Program-made: the position numbers and the translations under genes | The notes under the pieces: model-generated | Seen by the model: the letters and a program-made list of their open reading frames with translations, nothing else | Told to the model about the DNA's origin: nothing | Database searches by the model: none | Part shown: positions 1-10,023 of the stretch, in pieces | How the letters are laid out: each line of letters opens with the position of its first letter | How positions within the stretch are numbered: position 1 is the first letter of the stretch | Assembly: GCF_014637085.1 (NCBI RefSeq) | Contig: NZ_BMEU01000028.1 | Location: 1 to 46,914 of the forward strand | Length of the DNA stretch: 46,914 nt | Origin: Comamonas phosphati | GTDB lineage: Bacteria > Pseudomonadota > Gammaproteobacteria > Burkholderiales > Burkholderiaceae_C | Direction of reading: 5' to 3'

Positions 1-59
1 CGGTGCGCAACTTTCTGGGTGCCATTCACTTGGCCGCTGCCATGGTTTGGCTCAATTGA
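1..59 (+). CDS. C-terminal end of a probable IS transposase (partial)
   Basis: The first 59 bases read in frame from base 3 as a short hydrophobic tail (V-R-N-F-L-G-A-I-H-L-A-A-A-M-V-W-L-N) ending in TGA at 57-59. The NFLG-I-HLA pattern resembles the C-terminal helix of DDE transposases of the IS5/IS4 type, which often end in such a segment. The rest of the gene lies outside the window, so the family is inferred from about 18 residues only. No terminal inverted repeat could be fixed downstream. Confidence 0.45.
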   Translation, partial: VRNFLGAIHLAAAMVWLN

Positions 60-114
60 GCACCATGGCCTGGGAATGAACTCGGACATCGATTGATGAC
101 ACGCCCTAATTTCG

Positions 115-591
115 ATGTTTCAAAAAATTGCCATTGCCATTGCCTTGGCCTGCACATCTGTGGTCGGCTGTGCTTCCGTCGTCAACGACACCACTCATCC
201 ATTAAAGGTCGAGACGAAGAGCGAAAACAATACGCTGATTACCAATGCCGAGTGCAAGCTCACCAACGACTATGGAACCGTATCGGTGAAATCTGGAGAG
301 ACTGTGCAAGTTCGTCGCTCCAGCAAGGATTTGGATATTGTCTGCAAGCGGACGGACAACCCAGACGCCACTGCAAGAGCCATTTCTCGGGCCAATGGCG
401 GCATGTTCGGTAACATCATTTTGGGCGGAGGTATCGGAGCCATCATCGACCACAACAAGGGTACGGCATATACCTACCCCACCTGGGTCCAACTAGTTTT
501 CGGCAAAAGCTTGGTCTTTGACCGCTCGGCTGAAAAGGAAGGGCAGCCTACCCCTCCTACGGAACTGCCTGTGACTGCTGCAGAAAAGTAA
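115..591 (+). CDS. small lipoprotein of unknown function
   Basis: The product has 158 residues. The N-terminus is a lipoprotein signal peptide: a basic start (MFQK), a hydrophobic stretch and a lipobox VVGC with the lipidated Cys at residue 19, followed by Ala-Ser, which favours the outer membrane. The middle is polar, and a Gly-rich stretch (GGGIGAIID) near residues 103-111 precedes a Y-T-Y-P-T-W motif, a pattern I associate with uncharacterised proteobacterial lipoproteins. The gene is clearly poorer in G+C (31 of 60 bases in 241-300) than its neighbours and follows a probable transposase tail, so it may have been acquired by transfer. No clear ribosome-binding site precedes the ATG. Function unknown. 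Confidence 0.75.
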   Translation: MFQKIAIAIALACTSVVGCASVVNDTTHPLKVETKSENNTLITNAECKLTNDYGTVSVKSGETVQVRRSSKDLDIVCKRTDNPDATARAISRANGGMFGNIILGGGIGAIIDHNKGTAYTYPTWVQLVFGKSLVFDRSAEKEGQPTPPTELPVTAAEK

Positions 592-627
592 AAGCGCCGA
601 CTCCGAGACTGGGCCCTCCAACGGCTA

Positions 628-3381
<2,754 letters not shown>

Positions 3382-3384
3382 GGG

Positions 3385-3424
3385 GCTCACCTGTGTTCTT
3401 CAGGGGGATACAAAACAGGTGAGC
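3385..3424 (-). promoter_or_regulatory. expression-platform hairpin that masks the metH ribosome-binding site
   Basis: In the mRNA sense, GCUCACCUGU (3424 down to 3415) is perfectly complementary to ACAGGUGAGC (3394 down to 3385), with a 20-base loop. The 3' arm holds the Shine-Dalgarno sequence. The 5' arm shares GCUCAC with the 3' strand of the SAH aptamer, so aptamer folding and this hairpin should exclude each other. That predicts translation ON when SAH is bound. The pairing is seen directly; the switching is inferred from known SAH riboswitches. Confidence 0.75.
3386..3392 (-). promoter_or_regulatory. metH ribosome-binding site inside a hairpin
   Basis: On the minus strand AGGTGAG lies four bases before the ATG at 3381, so the AGG core has 8-base spacing. 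The site forms part of the 3' arm of a perfect 10-bp inverted repeat (3385-3394 with 3415-3424) and can therefore be masked. This placement is what decides the start codon. Confidence 0.75.
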
Positions 3425-3516
3425 GTCGTTGCGGATACCAGGCGGCGCTGTCAGCCGCTCCGCCCCGAGCCTGACGCCGCGATGGGAAACACGGGCGCTG
3501 CAACGCTCCTCGGGAG
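3415..3516 (-). ncRNA. SAH riboswitch (S-adenosylhomocysteine)
   Basis: The minus-strand RNA carries the conserved SAH-riboswitch elements in order: CCCGAGGAGCGUUGCA (from 3514), a variable region, CAGGCUCGGG (ending at 3464), a second hairpin, and CAACGACGCUCAC (ending at 3419). CCCGAG (3514-3509) pairs with CUCGGG (3469-3464) as the main stem. GAGCG (3508-3504) can pair with CGCUC near the 3' end as the pseudoknot-type helix. SAH riboswitches are known upstream of ahcY and metH genes in beta- and gamma-proteobacteria and activate expression when SAH accumulates. The recognition is by eye from the remembered consensus. Confidence 0.88.
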
Positions 3517-3623
3517 GAAGCGTTATTCTAGCGCGCAGCTCCGTCCGGCGCCGTCCAGGGGTTGCGCAAAGCAGCTGCGACGACGAGGCAACCCCCTCGC
3601 ATGCGGATCAGCGGCGAATCGAC

Positions 3624-3941
3624 TCAATCGTCATCATCGTCGTCGCCATGGCGCCAGTGGTGATGGTGCTTGCGCCAGCCCCTGTCCCACCGTTCCCAGC
3701 GGTCGTCGTCATAGCCCCGCCAGCCCGGCGCGTAGACGGCAGGCGGCGGCAAGACCACCACCGGGCGCGGCGCATAGACGGGCCTGGGAACCACATAGGC
3801 CGGAGCCGGGACGTACATGGGTGCAGGCGCCACCATGACGGGGCCTGGAACGCCTATGCCGATGCTCAGATCCACTCCGGCAAAGGCACCGGTGGCCGCC
3901 ACGGCCAGCAGACCGGCAAATACGAGCTTTTTGTAGTTCAT
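3624..3941 (-). CDS. small secreted Pro/Val-rich protein with a His/Asp tail
   Basis: The product has 105 residues. The start at 3941 is supported by GAGAGG five bases upstream. It has a clear Sec signal peptide (MNYKK, a hydrophobic core, then cleavage after AFA near residue 21). The mature part is rich in Pro, Ala, Val and Tyr (repeated P-x-Y/V-A-P-x-P units). The C-terminus carries a cluster of four His followed, a few residues later, by six Asp just before the stop, which could bind metal or be simple low-complexity sequence. Signal-bearing, Pro/Tyr-rich small proteins of this kind are common and uncharacterised in Burkholderiales. Function unknown; probably periplasmic. Confidence 0.8.
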   Translation of the reverse strand: MNYKKLVFAGLLAVAATGAFAGVDLSIGIGVPGPVMVAPAPMYVPAPAYVVPRPVYAPRPVVVLPPPAVYAPGWRGYDDDRWERWDRGWRKHHHHWRHGDDDDDD

Positions 3942-4081
3942 CTTGACCTCTCCGGCAATGCGCGAGCATCGCCATGGTTTCTCAACGGCCCACAAAAGCG
4001 CGTCGTTGACGCCGACATGTAACCAAATCCGGAAAAGTGCAAGCGGTCTCCCCGGCGGCGGCCCGGGAATAGAGCTCCTGC

Positions 4082-4558
4082 TCACTCTTGCGCCGATGCC
4101 GGCAGGCCGAAGAGGCGATCGAATCCCCAGTTGAACGCATAGGTGTAGACCAGGAAGAACACCAACAGTCCGGCTTCCATCACCACGGCTTCCCACAGCG
4201 ACACGTCGAACCACCAGGCCATGAGCGGGATCAGCACCACCGCCAGGCCGCCCTCGAAGCCCAGGGCGTGGGCGATGCGGCGGCCCACCGAGCGGCCCTT
4301 GACGACCTGGCGTGCCTCCCAGCGCTCGAACAAGGTGTTGAAGGTGAGGTTCCAGGCCACGGCCAGCACCGAGGAGACCACGGCCATCACGCCCGAATGC
4401 GCGGCACCCTGGCCGCTGAGCAGAGAGAACAGCAGACTGGCACAGGCGATGGCCATCAATTCATACAGGGTCACGTAGACCACGCGGCGGCGCCTGCCCT
4501 GCAGGCCGCCCTGCTCCGGCACCAGCGGCGCCGCGGTAGAGGAGGAAAAATTCGGCAT
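4082..4558 (-). CDS. PACE family efflux transporter (AceI-like)
   Basis: Inner-membrane pump of the Proteobacterial Antimicrobial Compound Efflux family, known to export biocides such as chlorhexidine, probably by proton exchange. The 158 residues hold four predicted membrane helices (about 30-48, 55-75, 100-117, 123-143) in two tandem repeats, as in the family. Visible family motifs are R-V-V-Y-V-T-L-Y-E with the membrane-embedded Glu near residue 33, W-N-L-T-F-N-x-L-F-E near 69-78, R-R-I-A-H-A-L-G-F-E-G-G-L at 93-105, and N-W-x-F-D-R near 143-148. It is divergent from the LysR gene starting 80 bases away, the arrangement seen for aceI/aceR, so that regulator probably controls it. The substrate cannot be told. 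Confidence 0.92.
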   Translation of the reverse strand: MPNFSSSTAAPLVPEQGGLQGRRRRVVYVTLYELMAIACASLLFSLLSGQGAAHSGVMAVVSSVLAVAWNLTFNTLFERWEARQVVKGRSVGRRIAHALGFEGGLAVVLIPLMAWWFDVSLWEAVVMEAGLLVFFLVYTYAFNWGFDRLFGLPASAQE

Positions 4559-4596
4559 AGAGCTGGACTATATGGGAATTTTTCTGATAAAAGAAG

Positions 4597-4619
4597 TCAG
4601 GTTATTTCAGATTAACTGA
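4597..4619. promoter_or_regulatory. possible LysR operator between the PACE pump and its regulator
   Basis: The A+T-rich 79-base space between the two divergent starts contains TCAG (4597-4600) and its complement CTGA (4616-4619) around an A+T-rich centre, with further partial symmetry (GTTA/TTAA). A dyad in a LysR-controlled divergent promoter is expected; the match is short. Confidence 0.35.
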
Positions 4620-4637
4620 TAGATCGCAGCGCAAGCC

Positions 4638-5537
4638 ATGGCCTTTACCTCCGACAATCTGCAGGTTTTCCTGGCCGTGCTCGACCAGGGATCGTTTTCC
4701 GCCGCGGCCCGCCATCTGGGTCGCGTGCCTTCGGCAGTGAGCATGGCCATGGCCCATCTCGAAGCCGAGCTGGCGCTGACGCTGTTTGACCGCGGCGGAC
4801 GCGAACCCCGCCCCACAGCCGCGGCGCGGGCGCTGGAGCCCCAGGCTCGCCAGCTGGCCAGCCAGCTGCGCGAGCTCAACGCCCAGGCCCTGGCCCTGAC
4901 CCAGGGGCTGGAAGAGCGCCTGACCCTGGCCATCGCTCCCGAGCTGCTGGCCACCCAGTGGGGACCGCCGCTGGCCACGCTGGCCCAGGAGTTTCCGCAG
5001 TTGCAGGTGGAAGTGCTGACCGCGCCCCAGACCGATGCCGTGTCCATGCTGCATGCAGGCCGCGCGCAGCTGGCCCTGGTATTCGAGCGCCCCAGCATCG
5101 ACGGACGCGAAGGCTTTCAGGAAGTGGGCAGCGAGACGCTGGTGGCCGTGATGGCCCCCCTGCATCCGGTGTTGCGGTCGAATGCGGGCGCCAGCCCTCT
5201 TAGCGAAGTGCACCTGACCGGTACGCGCCAGATCGTGGTGGCCAGTCGCGACCTGGCCCAGACCGATCCCCGCTTTGTATTCGCCCGCCACACCTGGCGC
5301 ACCGACAACCACCTCGCCGCCCTGGGCATGATCGAGGCCGGACTGGGCTGGGGCTGGCTGCCGCGCACCCTGGTGGAGCCGCGCTTTCGGGCCGGCACCC
5401 TGGTCAAGATGCCGTTCGAGAACCTCAGCAACGGCACGGCCCTGTGGGTGGACGTGGTCTGGTCGCGGGAGCGCCCGCTGGGCCTGGGCGCGCGGCGCTT
5501 TGTCGAGCTCATGGGCAGGCAGCGCGCCGGCCATTGA
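4638..5537 (+). CDS. LysR-type regulator next to the PACE pump
   Basis: The product is a 299-residue LysR-type transcription factor. The N-terminal winged helix-turn-helix (F-L-A-V-L-D-Q-G-S-F-S-A-A-A-R-H-L then S-A-V-S near residues 10-37) is followed by a linker helix and a periplasmic-binding-protein-like effector domain (from about residue 90). It is divergent from the PACE efflux gene with 79 bases between starts. By analogy with AceR of Acinetobacter it probably activates the pump in response to its substrate; that is inference from context. It converges on a second LysR gene that ends at 5602. Confidence 0.9.
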   Translation: MAFTSDNLQVFLAVLDQGSFSAAARHLGRVPSAVSMAMAHLEAELALTLFDRGGREPRPTAAARALEPQARQLASQLRELNAQALALTQGLEERLTLAIAPELLATQWGPPLATLAQEFPQLQVEVLTAPQTDAVSMLHAGRAQLALVFERPSIDGREGFQEVGSETLVAVMAPLHPVLRSNAGASPLSEVHLTGTRQIVVASRDLAQTDPRFVFARHTWRTDNHLAALGMIEAGLGWGWLPRTLVEPRFRAGTLVKMPFENLSNGTALWVDVVWSRERPLGLGARRFVELMGRQRAGH

Positions 5538-5601
5538 GCCCGGTTGAAGGCCATGGAAGGGCGGCGCAGCTGCAGCTTGGCCTGCCCGAAAGCTCCGGCA
5601 G

Positions 5602-6528
5602 CTATTGCTTTTGCAGCTCCGCGGCCTGCACCGCGCCCTCGCGGCCCAGGCTGGCCCGCGCGGCCGGCGCCAGCAGGGCGGCAAACTCGCGCGCCGCGGC
5701 GCCGTAGTGACTGCCGCGGCGCCACAACAGGCCGGCCGTGCGCACCAGCTGTGGCCCCACGAGGGGGATGGCCACCATGTCGCTGGCCTGCTGGGCCGCG
5801 CGCTCGGGCACGATGGTGGCCATGTCGCCCCAGCGGCACAGGGCGATCAGCGATTCCACCGAGCCCATCTCCACGCGCAGGCAGGGCGTGACGCCCGCAT
5901 CGCGCAGGCCGTTGTCGATCAGTCCGCGCGTGTAGAAGCTGCGCGGCAGCAGGGCCAGCGGCACGCCGGCCAGCGACTTGATCGCCAGCGTGCGCCGCCC
6001 GGCCAGCGCATGCGAGGGGTTGACCAGCAGCAGCATGCGTTCATCGAACGGCGGCAGGGCCTCGAGCTCGACGCGCTGCGGCGGATGAAAACTCACCCCC
6101 AGGTCCAGGCTGCCGTCGAGCAGGCCGGCCTCCACGGGCGGCGCCAGCAGCTCGCGCACCACCACGTTGACCCTGGGATAGGCGCGCGTGAAGGCCGCCA
6201 CGGCCGGCGCGACCAGGGTGTTGAGAAACGTGGGGATCACGCCCAGGGTCAGAGCCCCGGTCTGCAGTTCGCTGAGGTCGGCCAGGGCCATGCGCCCGGC
6301 CTCGATCTCGTGCAGCGCGCGCTCGGCGTAGTTGCGGAAGACCACGCCGGCCTGCGAGAGCTTGAGCCCGCGGCCTATGCGCTCGAACAGCACCATGCCC
6401 AGCTCCTCCTCCAGCTGGCGCAGCCCGTGCGACAGCGTGGACTGGGTCACGAACAGGTTTCTGGCCGAGGTGGTCAGGTGCTCGGTCTTGGCGATGTCGA
6501 CAAAGTAGCGCAGCTGGCGCAGTTCCAT
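5602..6528 (-). CDS. LysR-type regulator of the cycloisomerase/Bug cluster
   Basis: The product has 308 residues counted from the ATG at 6528, where MELRQLRYF is the classic LysR opening and GGAAG lies six bases upstream; an ATG 39 bases further upstream is less likely. The helix-turn-helix (T-T-S-A-R-N-L-F-V-T-Q-S-T-L-S) spans about residues 17-40, with the effector-binding domain from about residue 90. It is close to the CynR/CbbR-like members that control aromatic and small-acid catabolism. It is divergent from the muconate-cycloisomerase-like gene, with 134 bases between the starts, so it probably regulates that gene and the following Bug protein. Confidence 0.92.
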   Translation of the reverse strand: MELRQLRYFVDIAKTEHLTTSARNLFVTQSTLSHGLRQLEEELGMVLFERIGRGLKLSQAGVVFRNYAERALHEIEAGRMALADLSELQTGALTLGVIPTFLNTLVAPAVAAFTRAYPRVNVVVRELLAPPVEAGLLDGSLDLGVSFHPPQRVELEALPPFDERMLLLVNPSHALAGRRTLAIKSLAGVPLALLPRSFYTRGLIDNGLRDAGVTPCLRVEMGSVESLIALCRWGDMATIVPERAAQQASDMVAIPLVGPQLVRTAGLLWRRGSHYGAAAREFAALLAPAARASLGREGAVQAAELQKQ

Positions 6529-6662
6529 GGGCGGCTTCCGGGAAAACACATCGATACCATCGAACAATACCTGAAAAATAATTCAATAGATCAACGACTT
6601 TCATGGATTTACGCTGACAGCTATCGCGGCGGTACGGCTGCCGCCCCCTCGAACCCTTGCCC

Positions 6663-7871
6663 ATGACACCCAATTTCCCCATCGAACGTATCACCGCGCG
6701 CATTCTGGACATTCCCACCATTCGCCCGCACAAGCTGTCGTTCGGCGCCATCCACCGCCAAAGCCCGGTGATCGTCCAGCTGTGGCTGCGCAACGGAGCC
6801 ACGGGCTTCGGCGAGGCCGCCACCATAGGCGGCCCTTCGTGGAACGAGGAGTCGCCCGAGAGCATCCACCACGCCATTACCAACCACCTGGCACCCGCCC
6901 TGGCGGGCCAGGACGGAGCGCGCATCGAGGCCTGCCTGGCCCGCATGGACCTGGCCTGCCGGGGCAATGCCTTTGCCAAGAGTGCCGTGGAGATGGCCTT
7001 GCTCGACGCCGTGGCGCGCAGCCTGCAGATTCCTGTGTGGCAACTGCTAGGCGGCAAGCAGCACGACAGCCTGCCTCTGGCCTGGACGCTGGCCAGCGGC
7101 GACGTGGAGCGCGACCTGGCCGAGGCCCAGCTACGCCTCGAGCAGGGCCGCCACCGCATCTTCAAGCTCAAGATCGGCGCCCGCACACCCGAGGCCGATG
7201 TGGCCCACGTGAGCCAGATCGCGCGCGGCCTGCAGGGCCGCGCCACGCTGACCGTGGATGTGAACCAGGCCTGGGACGGGGCCACGGCGCGGCGCTTTCT
7301 GCCGGCCATGATCGACGCCGGCGTCAGCCTCGTCGAGCAGCCCGTGGCGCAGTGGAACGTGCCCGCGCTGCGCGAGCTCACGGCCACGCTGCCGCCCACG
7401 ACCCTGGTCATGGCCGATGAAAGCGTATGCACGCCGCATGACGCCATGCGCCTGGCCCGCGAGCAGGCCTGCCACGTGTTCTCGCTCAAGGTCGCCAAGC
7501 ACGGCGGCCTGCTGCGCACGCGCCAGGTGGCGGCCATTGCCCAGGCGGCCGACATAGGCTGGTACGGCGGCACCATGCTCGAGACCTCCATAGGCTCGGC
7601 CGCTTCGGCCCACGTGTTCGCCACGCTGGGCGGGCGCCACCACAACTGCGAACTGTTCGGCCCCCAGCTGCTGGTGGACGACATCGTGGCCGAGCGCATG
7701 CCCATCGCCGACTTCGCCCTGCAGCTGCCCGACGGCCCCGGCCTGGGCGTGGAGGTGGACCTGGCCCAGCTCGACCGCTTCGACCGCGCGCGCCAGGGCC
7801 TGCAGCCCCAGTACATAGACCTTGCGCCCACACCGGCGCCTTCCCCGGCGCCCGCCCCATCGGCCCGCTGA
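6663..7871 (+). CDS. muconate cycloisomerase-like enzyme (enolase superfamily)
   Basis: Enolase-superfamily enzyme of the muconate-lactonizing group, which interconverts cis,cis-muconate-type acids and lactones with Mg2+/Mn2+. The product has 402 residues from the ATG at 6663. Catalytic and metal residues stand almost exactly where muconate cycloisomerase has them: K-L-K (Lys168, Lys170), D-V-N (Asp199), E-Q-P (Glu225), A-D-E-S (Asp252) and K-V-A-K-H-G-G (Lys276). No catA or catC homologue is adjacent; instead a LysR gene diverges and a Bug binding protein follows 43 bases later. The substrate may therefore be another lactone or acid (dipeptide epimerase or N-succinylamino acid racemase activities occur in this fold). 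The C-terminus ends in a Pro/Ala-rich tail. Family certain, substrate not. Confidence 0.9.
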   Translation: MTPNFPIERITARILDIPTIRPHKLSFGAIHRQSPVIVQLWLRNGATGFGEAATIGGPSWNEESPESIHHAITNHLAPALAGQDGARIEACLARMDLACRGNAFAKSAVEMALLDAVARSLQIPVWQLLGGKQHDSLPLAWTLASGDVERDLAEAQLRLEQGRHRIFKLKIGARTPEADVAHVSQIARGLQGRATLTVDVNQAWDGATARRFLPAMIDAGVSLVEQPVAQWNVPALRELTATLPPTTLVMADESVCTPHDAMRLAREQACHVFSLKVAKHGGLLRTRQVAAIAQAADIGWYGGTMLETSIGSAASAHVFATLGGRHHNCELFGPQLLVDDIVAERMPIADFALQLPDGPGLGVEVDLAQLDRFDRARQGLQPQYIDLAPTPAPSPAPAPSAR

Positions 7872-7914
7872 AACCGCCCCGACTACAAGCATTCTTTTTC
7901 CGGAGACATCAACC

Positions 7915-8910
7915 ATGCAACGCCGCCTTCTGTGCACCCTCGCCACCCTGCCCGCCATCCTCTGCCTGGGCGCCCTGGCGCCCGCCGTCCATGCCCAGGC
8001 ACCCGAGGCCAGCTGGCCCAGCAAGCCCATACGCTGGATCGTGCCCTTCCCGCCGGGCGGCGCCATGGACGCCATCGCCCGCACCCTGGGCGAGAAGGCC
8101 GCGCGCAGCCTGGGCCAGCCCTTCGTGATCGAGAACCGCCCCGGCGCGGGCGGCAACATCGGCGCCGACGCCGTGGCCAAGTCTCCTGCCGACGGCTACA
8201 CGCTGATGATCACCTCCATCGGCATGGCCACCAACAAGCCGCTGTACCGCAAGCTCAGCTACGACCCGATCAAGGACTTTGCGCCCGTGGGCGTGCTGGC
8301 CGTGGTGCCCAACATCCTGGTCACCAATTCCACCCAGCCCAAGGTCAAAAGCGTGGCCGACGTGGTGGCCGCGGCCAAGGCCGCACCGGGCAAGCTGACC
8401 TATGCCTCGGCCGGCAATGGCACCTCCATCCACCTGGCCGGCGAAGTCTTCACCTCGCTGGCGGGCGTGGACATGCTGCACATCCCCTACAAGGGCTCGG
8501 GTCCCGCCGTCTCGGACCTGCTGGGCGGCCAGGTCAACTACATGTTCGACTCCATCACCTCGGCACGTCCCCATATCCAGTCGGGCAAGCTGCGCGCCCT
8601 GGCCGTGACCACCGCCAAGCGCTCCACCAGCATGCCCGACGTGCCCACCATGGAGGAGGCCGGCATCAAGGGCTATGAGGTCTCGCCCTGGTTCGCCGCC
8701 TTCGTGCCTGCCGGCACGCCGCCGGCCATCGTGAAGAAACTCAACCAGACCTTCGTGGCCGCCATGAAGCAGCCCGACGTGCTGGAGCGCTTCCAGGCCA
8801 TTGGCGCCGAAGTCGTGGGCTCCACCCCCGAGGAGGCGGCCAAGCACCTGCAGGCCGAAAGCCAGCGCTGGGCCCGGGTGATCAACGAGCGCGGCATCCA
8901 CATGGACTGA
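7915..8910 (+). CDS. Bug/TctC-type periplasmic solute-binding protein
   Basis: Periplasmic substrate receptor of the tripartite tricarboxylate transporter class, greatly expanded in beta-proteobacteria. The product has 331 residues with a Sec signal peptide cleaved near AVHA-QA (residue 25-26). Family motifs: W-P-x-K-P-I-R-W-I-V-P-F-P-P-G-G near the mature N-terminus, E-N-R-P-G-A-G-G-N-I-G, and H-I-P-Y-K-G-S-G-P-A. GGAG at 7901-7904 supports the ATG at 7915. It probably forms an operon with the cycloisomerase and may bind its substrate or a related carboxylate. No TctA/TctB membrane genes are nearby, as is usual for orphan Bug receptors. Confidence 0.93.
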   Translation: MQRRLLCTLATLPAILCLGALAPAVHAQAPEASWPSKPIRWIVPFPPGGAMDAIARTLGEKAARSLGQPFVIENRPGAGGNIGADAVAKSPADGYTLMITSIGMATNKPLYRKLSYDPIKDFAPVGVLAVVPNILVTNSTQPKVKSVADVVAAAKAAPGKLTYASAGNGTSIHLAGEVFTSLAGVDMLHIPYKGSGPAVSDLLGGQVNYMFDSITSARPHIQSGKLRALAVTTAKRSTSMPDVPTMEEAGIKGYEVSPWFAAFVPAGTPPAIVKKLNQTFVAAMKQPDVLERFQAIGAEVVGSTPEEAAKHLQAESQRWARVINERGIHMD

Positions 8911-8917
8911 AAGCGGG

Positions 8918-8947
8918 GCCCGGCGGCGGCTTGAGCCGCCGCCGGGC
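8918..8947 (+). terminator. strong GC stem-loop after the Bug gene
   Basis: GCCCGGCGGCGGC (8918-8930) is perfectly complementary to GCCGCCGCCGGGC (8935-8947) around a TTGA loop, starting 8 bases after the stop codon. It lacks a T tract, so it may act as a weak or Rho-assisted terminator, or as a 3' mRNA stabiliser. Confidence 0.6.
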
Positions 8948-8993
8948 ATGCGCTAGGCTGGGCGCCTTGTTACACCAAAGAGACCTGCCGCCC

Positions 8994-9854
8994 ATGCCAC
9001 AGATCTTCACCAGCAGCGATGCCGCGCTGCGCGAACGCTGGAAATTGCTGCAGCCGGGTGCGGCCGCCGTCAAGGCCGGGCACTGCGACCTGGCCGGCTT
9101 CGACCCCGGCGCCAAACCCTTCTCGGGCGACAGCAAGGCCGAGGACAAGGCCCATGTCGAAGCCCTGGCCAAGGAGCTGGACGCGCTGCAGAACCTGTTC
9201 TATGCCGACCGCCGCTTCAGGCTGCTGGTCATACTGCAAGGCATGGACGCGGCAGGCAAGGACGGCACGCTGCGCGGCGTGTTCAGCCAGATGACGCCGC
9301 TGGGCGTGCGCTCGGTGGGCTGGAAGGCCCCCACCGACGTGGAGAAATCCCACGACTACCTCTGGCGCATCCACCAGCAGACGCCGGCCGCCGGCGAGAT
9401 CGTGGTCTTCAACCGCAGCCATTACGAGGATGTGCTGGTGCCGGTGGTCAATCAGTGGATCACGCCCGAGCAGCAGGCCCAGCGCTATGCGCAGATCAAC
9501 GACTTCGAGCGCATGCTGCGCGAGACGGGCACCATCGTCGTCAAGTTCATGTTGCACATCAGCAAGGACGAGCAGCGCCAGCGCCTGCAGGAGCGCCTGG
9601 ACGACCCGGCCAAGCACTGGAAGTTCGACGAGGGCGACCTCACGGTCCGTGCCCAGTGGCACGGCTACCAGCAGGCCTATGCCCATCTGCTGGCCGCCAC
9701 GCACACGCCCTGGGCGCCGTGGACCATCGTCCCGGCCGATTCCAAGACCCACCGCAACCTGATGATCGCCACGCTGCTGCGCGAAGTGCTGCGCAACCTG
9801 GATCTCAAATATCCGCCCGGAGCCCCGGCGCTGGACAAGATCAAGGTCAAATAG
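8994..9854 (+). CDS. ppk2: PPK2 family polyphosphate kinase
   Basis: Cytoplasmic enzyme that transfers phosphate between polyphosphate and nucleotides (AMP, ADP or GDP). The product has 286 residues, one PPK2 domain, with Walker A GMDAAGKDGT at 83-92, the Walker B-like V-V-F-N-R-S-H-Y-E-D at 137-146, and a lid region around 190-215. The one-domain length with an N-terminal extension fits class I or III PPK2; substrate specificity cannot be read reliably. It stands alone after a GC hairpin and is followed by an unrelated gene. The start at 8994 has AGAG upstream. Confidence 0.93.
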   Translation: MPQIFTSSDAALRERWKLLQPGAAAVKAGHCDLAGFDPGAKPFSGDSKAEDKAHVEALAKELDALQNLFYADRRFRLLVILQGMDAAGKDGTLRGVFSQMTPLGVRSVGWKAPTDVEKSHDYLWRIHQQTPAAGEIVVFNRSHYEDVLVPVVNQWITPEQQAQRYAQINDFERMLRETGTIVVKFMLHISKDEQRQRLQERLDDPAKHWKFDEGDLTVRAQWHGYQQAYAHLLAATHTPWAPWTIVPADSKTHRNLMIATLLREVLRNLDLKYPPGAPALDKIKVK

Positions 9855-10023
9855 CGCCCCATACCCGCCGCACCAGCCCGCTTCCGAGGGCCCTGGCGAG
9901 ACCACGGCCGCGAATCGCGGCAAAGCAAGACACAGCGCACGGTCAATGCTTGCTGAACCGGAAGCGGCCTGGGATAGTGGCGCAGTTTTCCGCGCTCCTG
10001 GCGCTCTCCACAAGGAAAAAAGC

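Noticed and set aside
3385-3530. Cobalamin riboswitch upstream of metH
   Set aside because: The region is too short and lacks the B12-box; the conserved elements match the SAH riboswitch instead.
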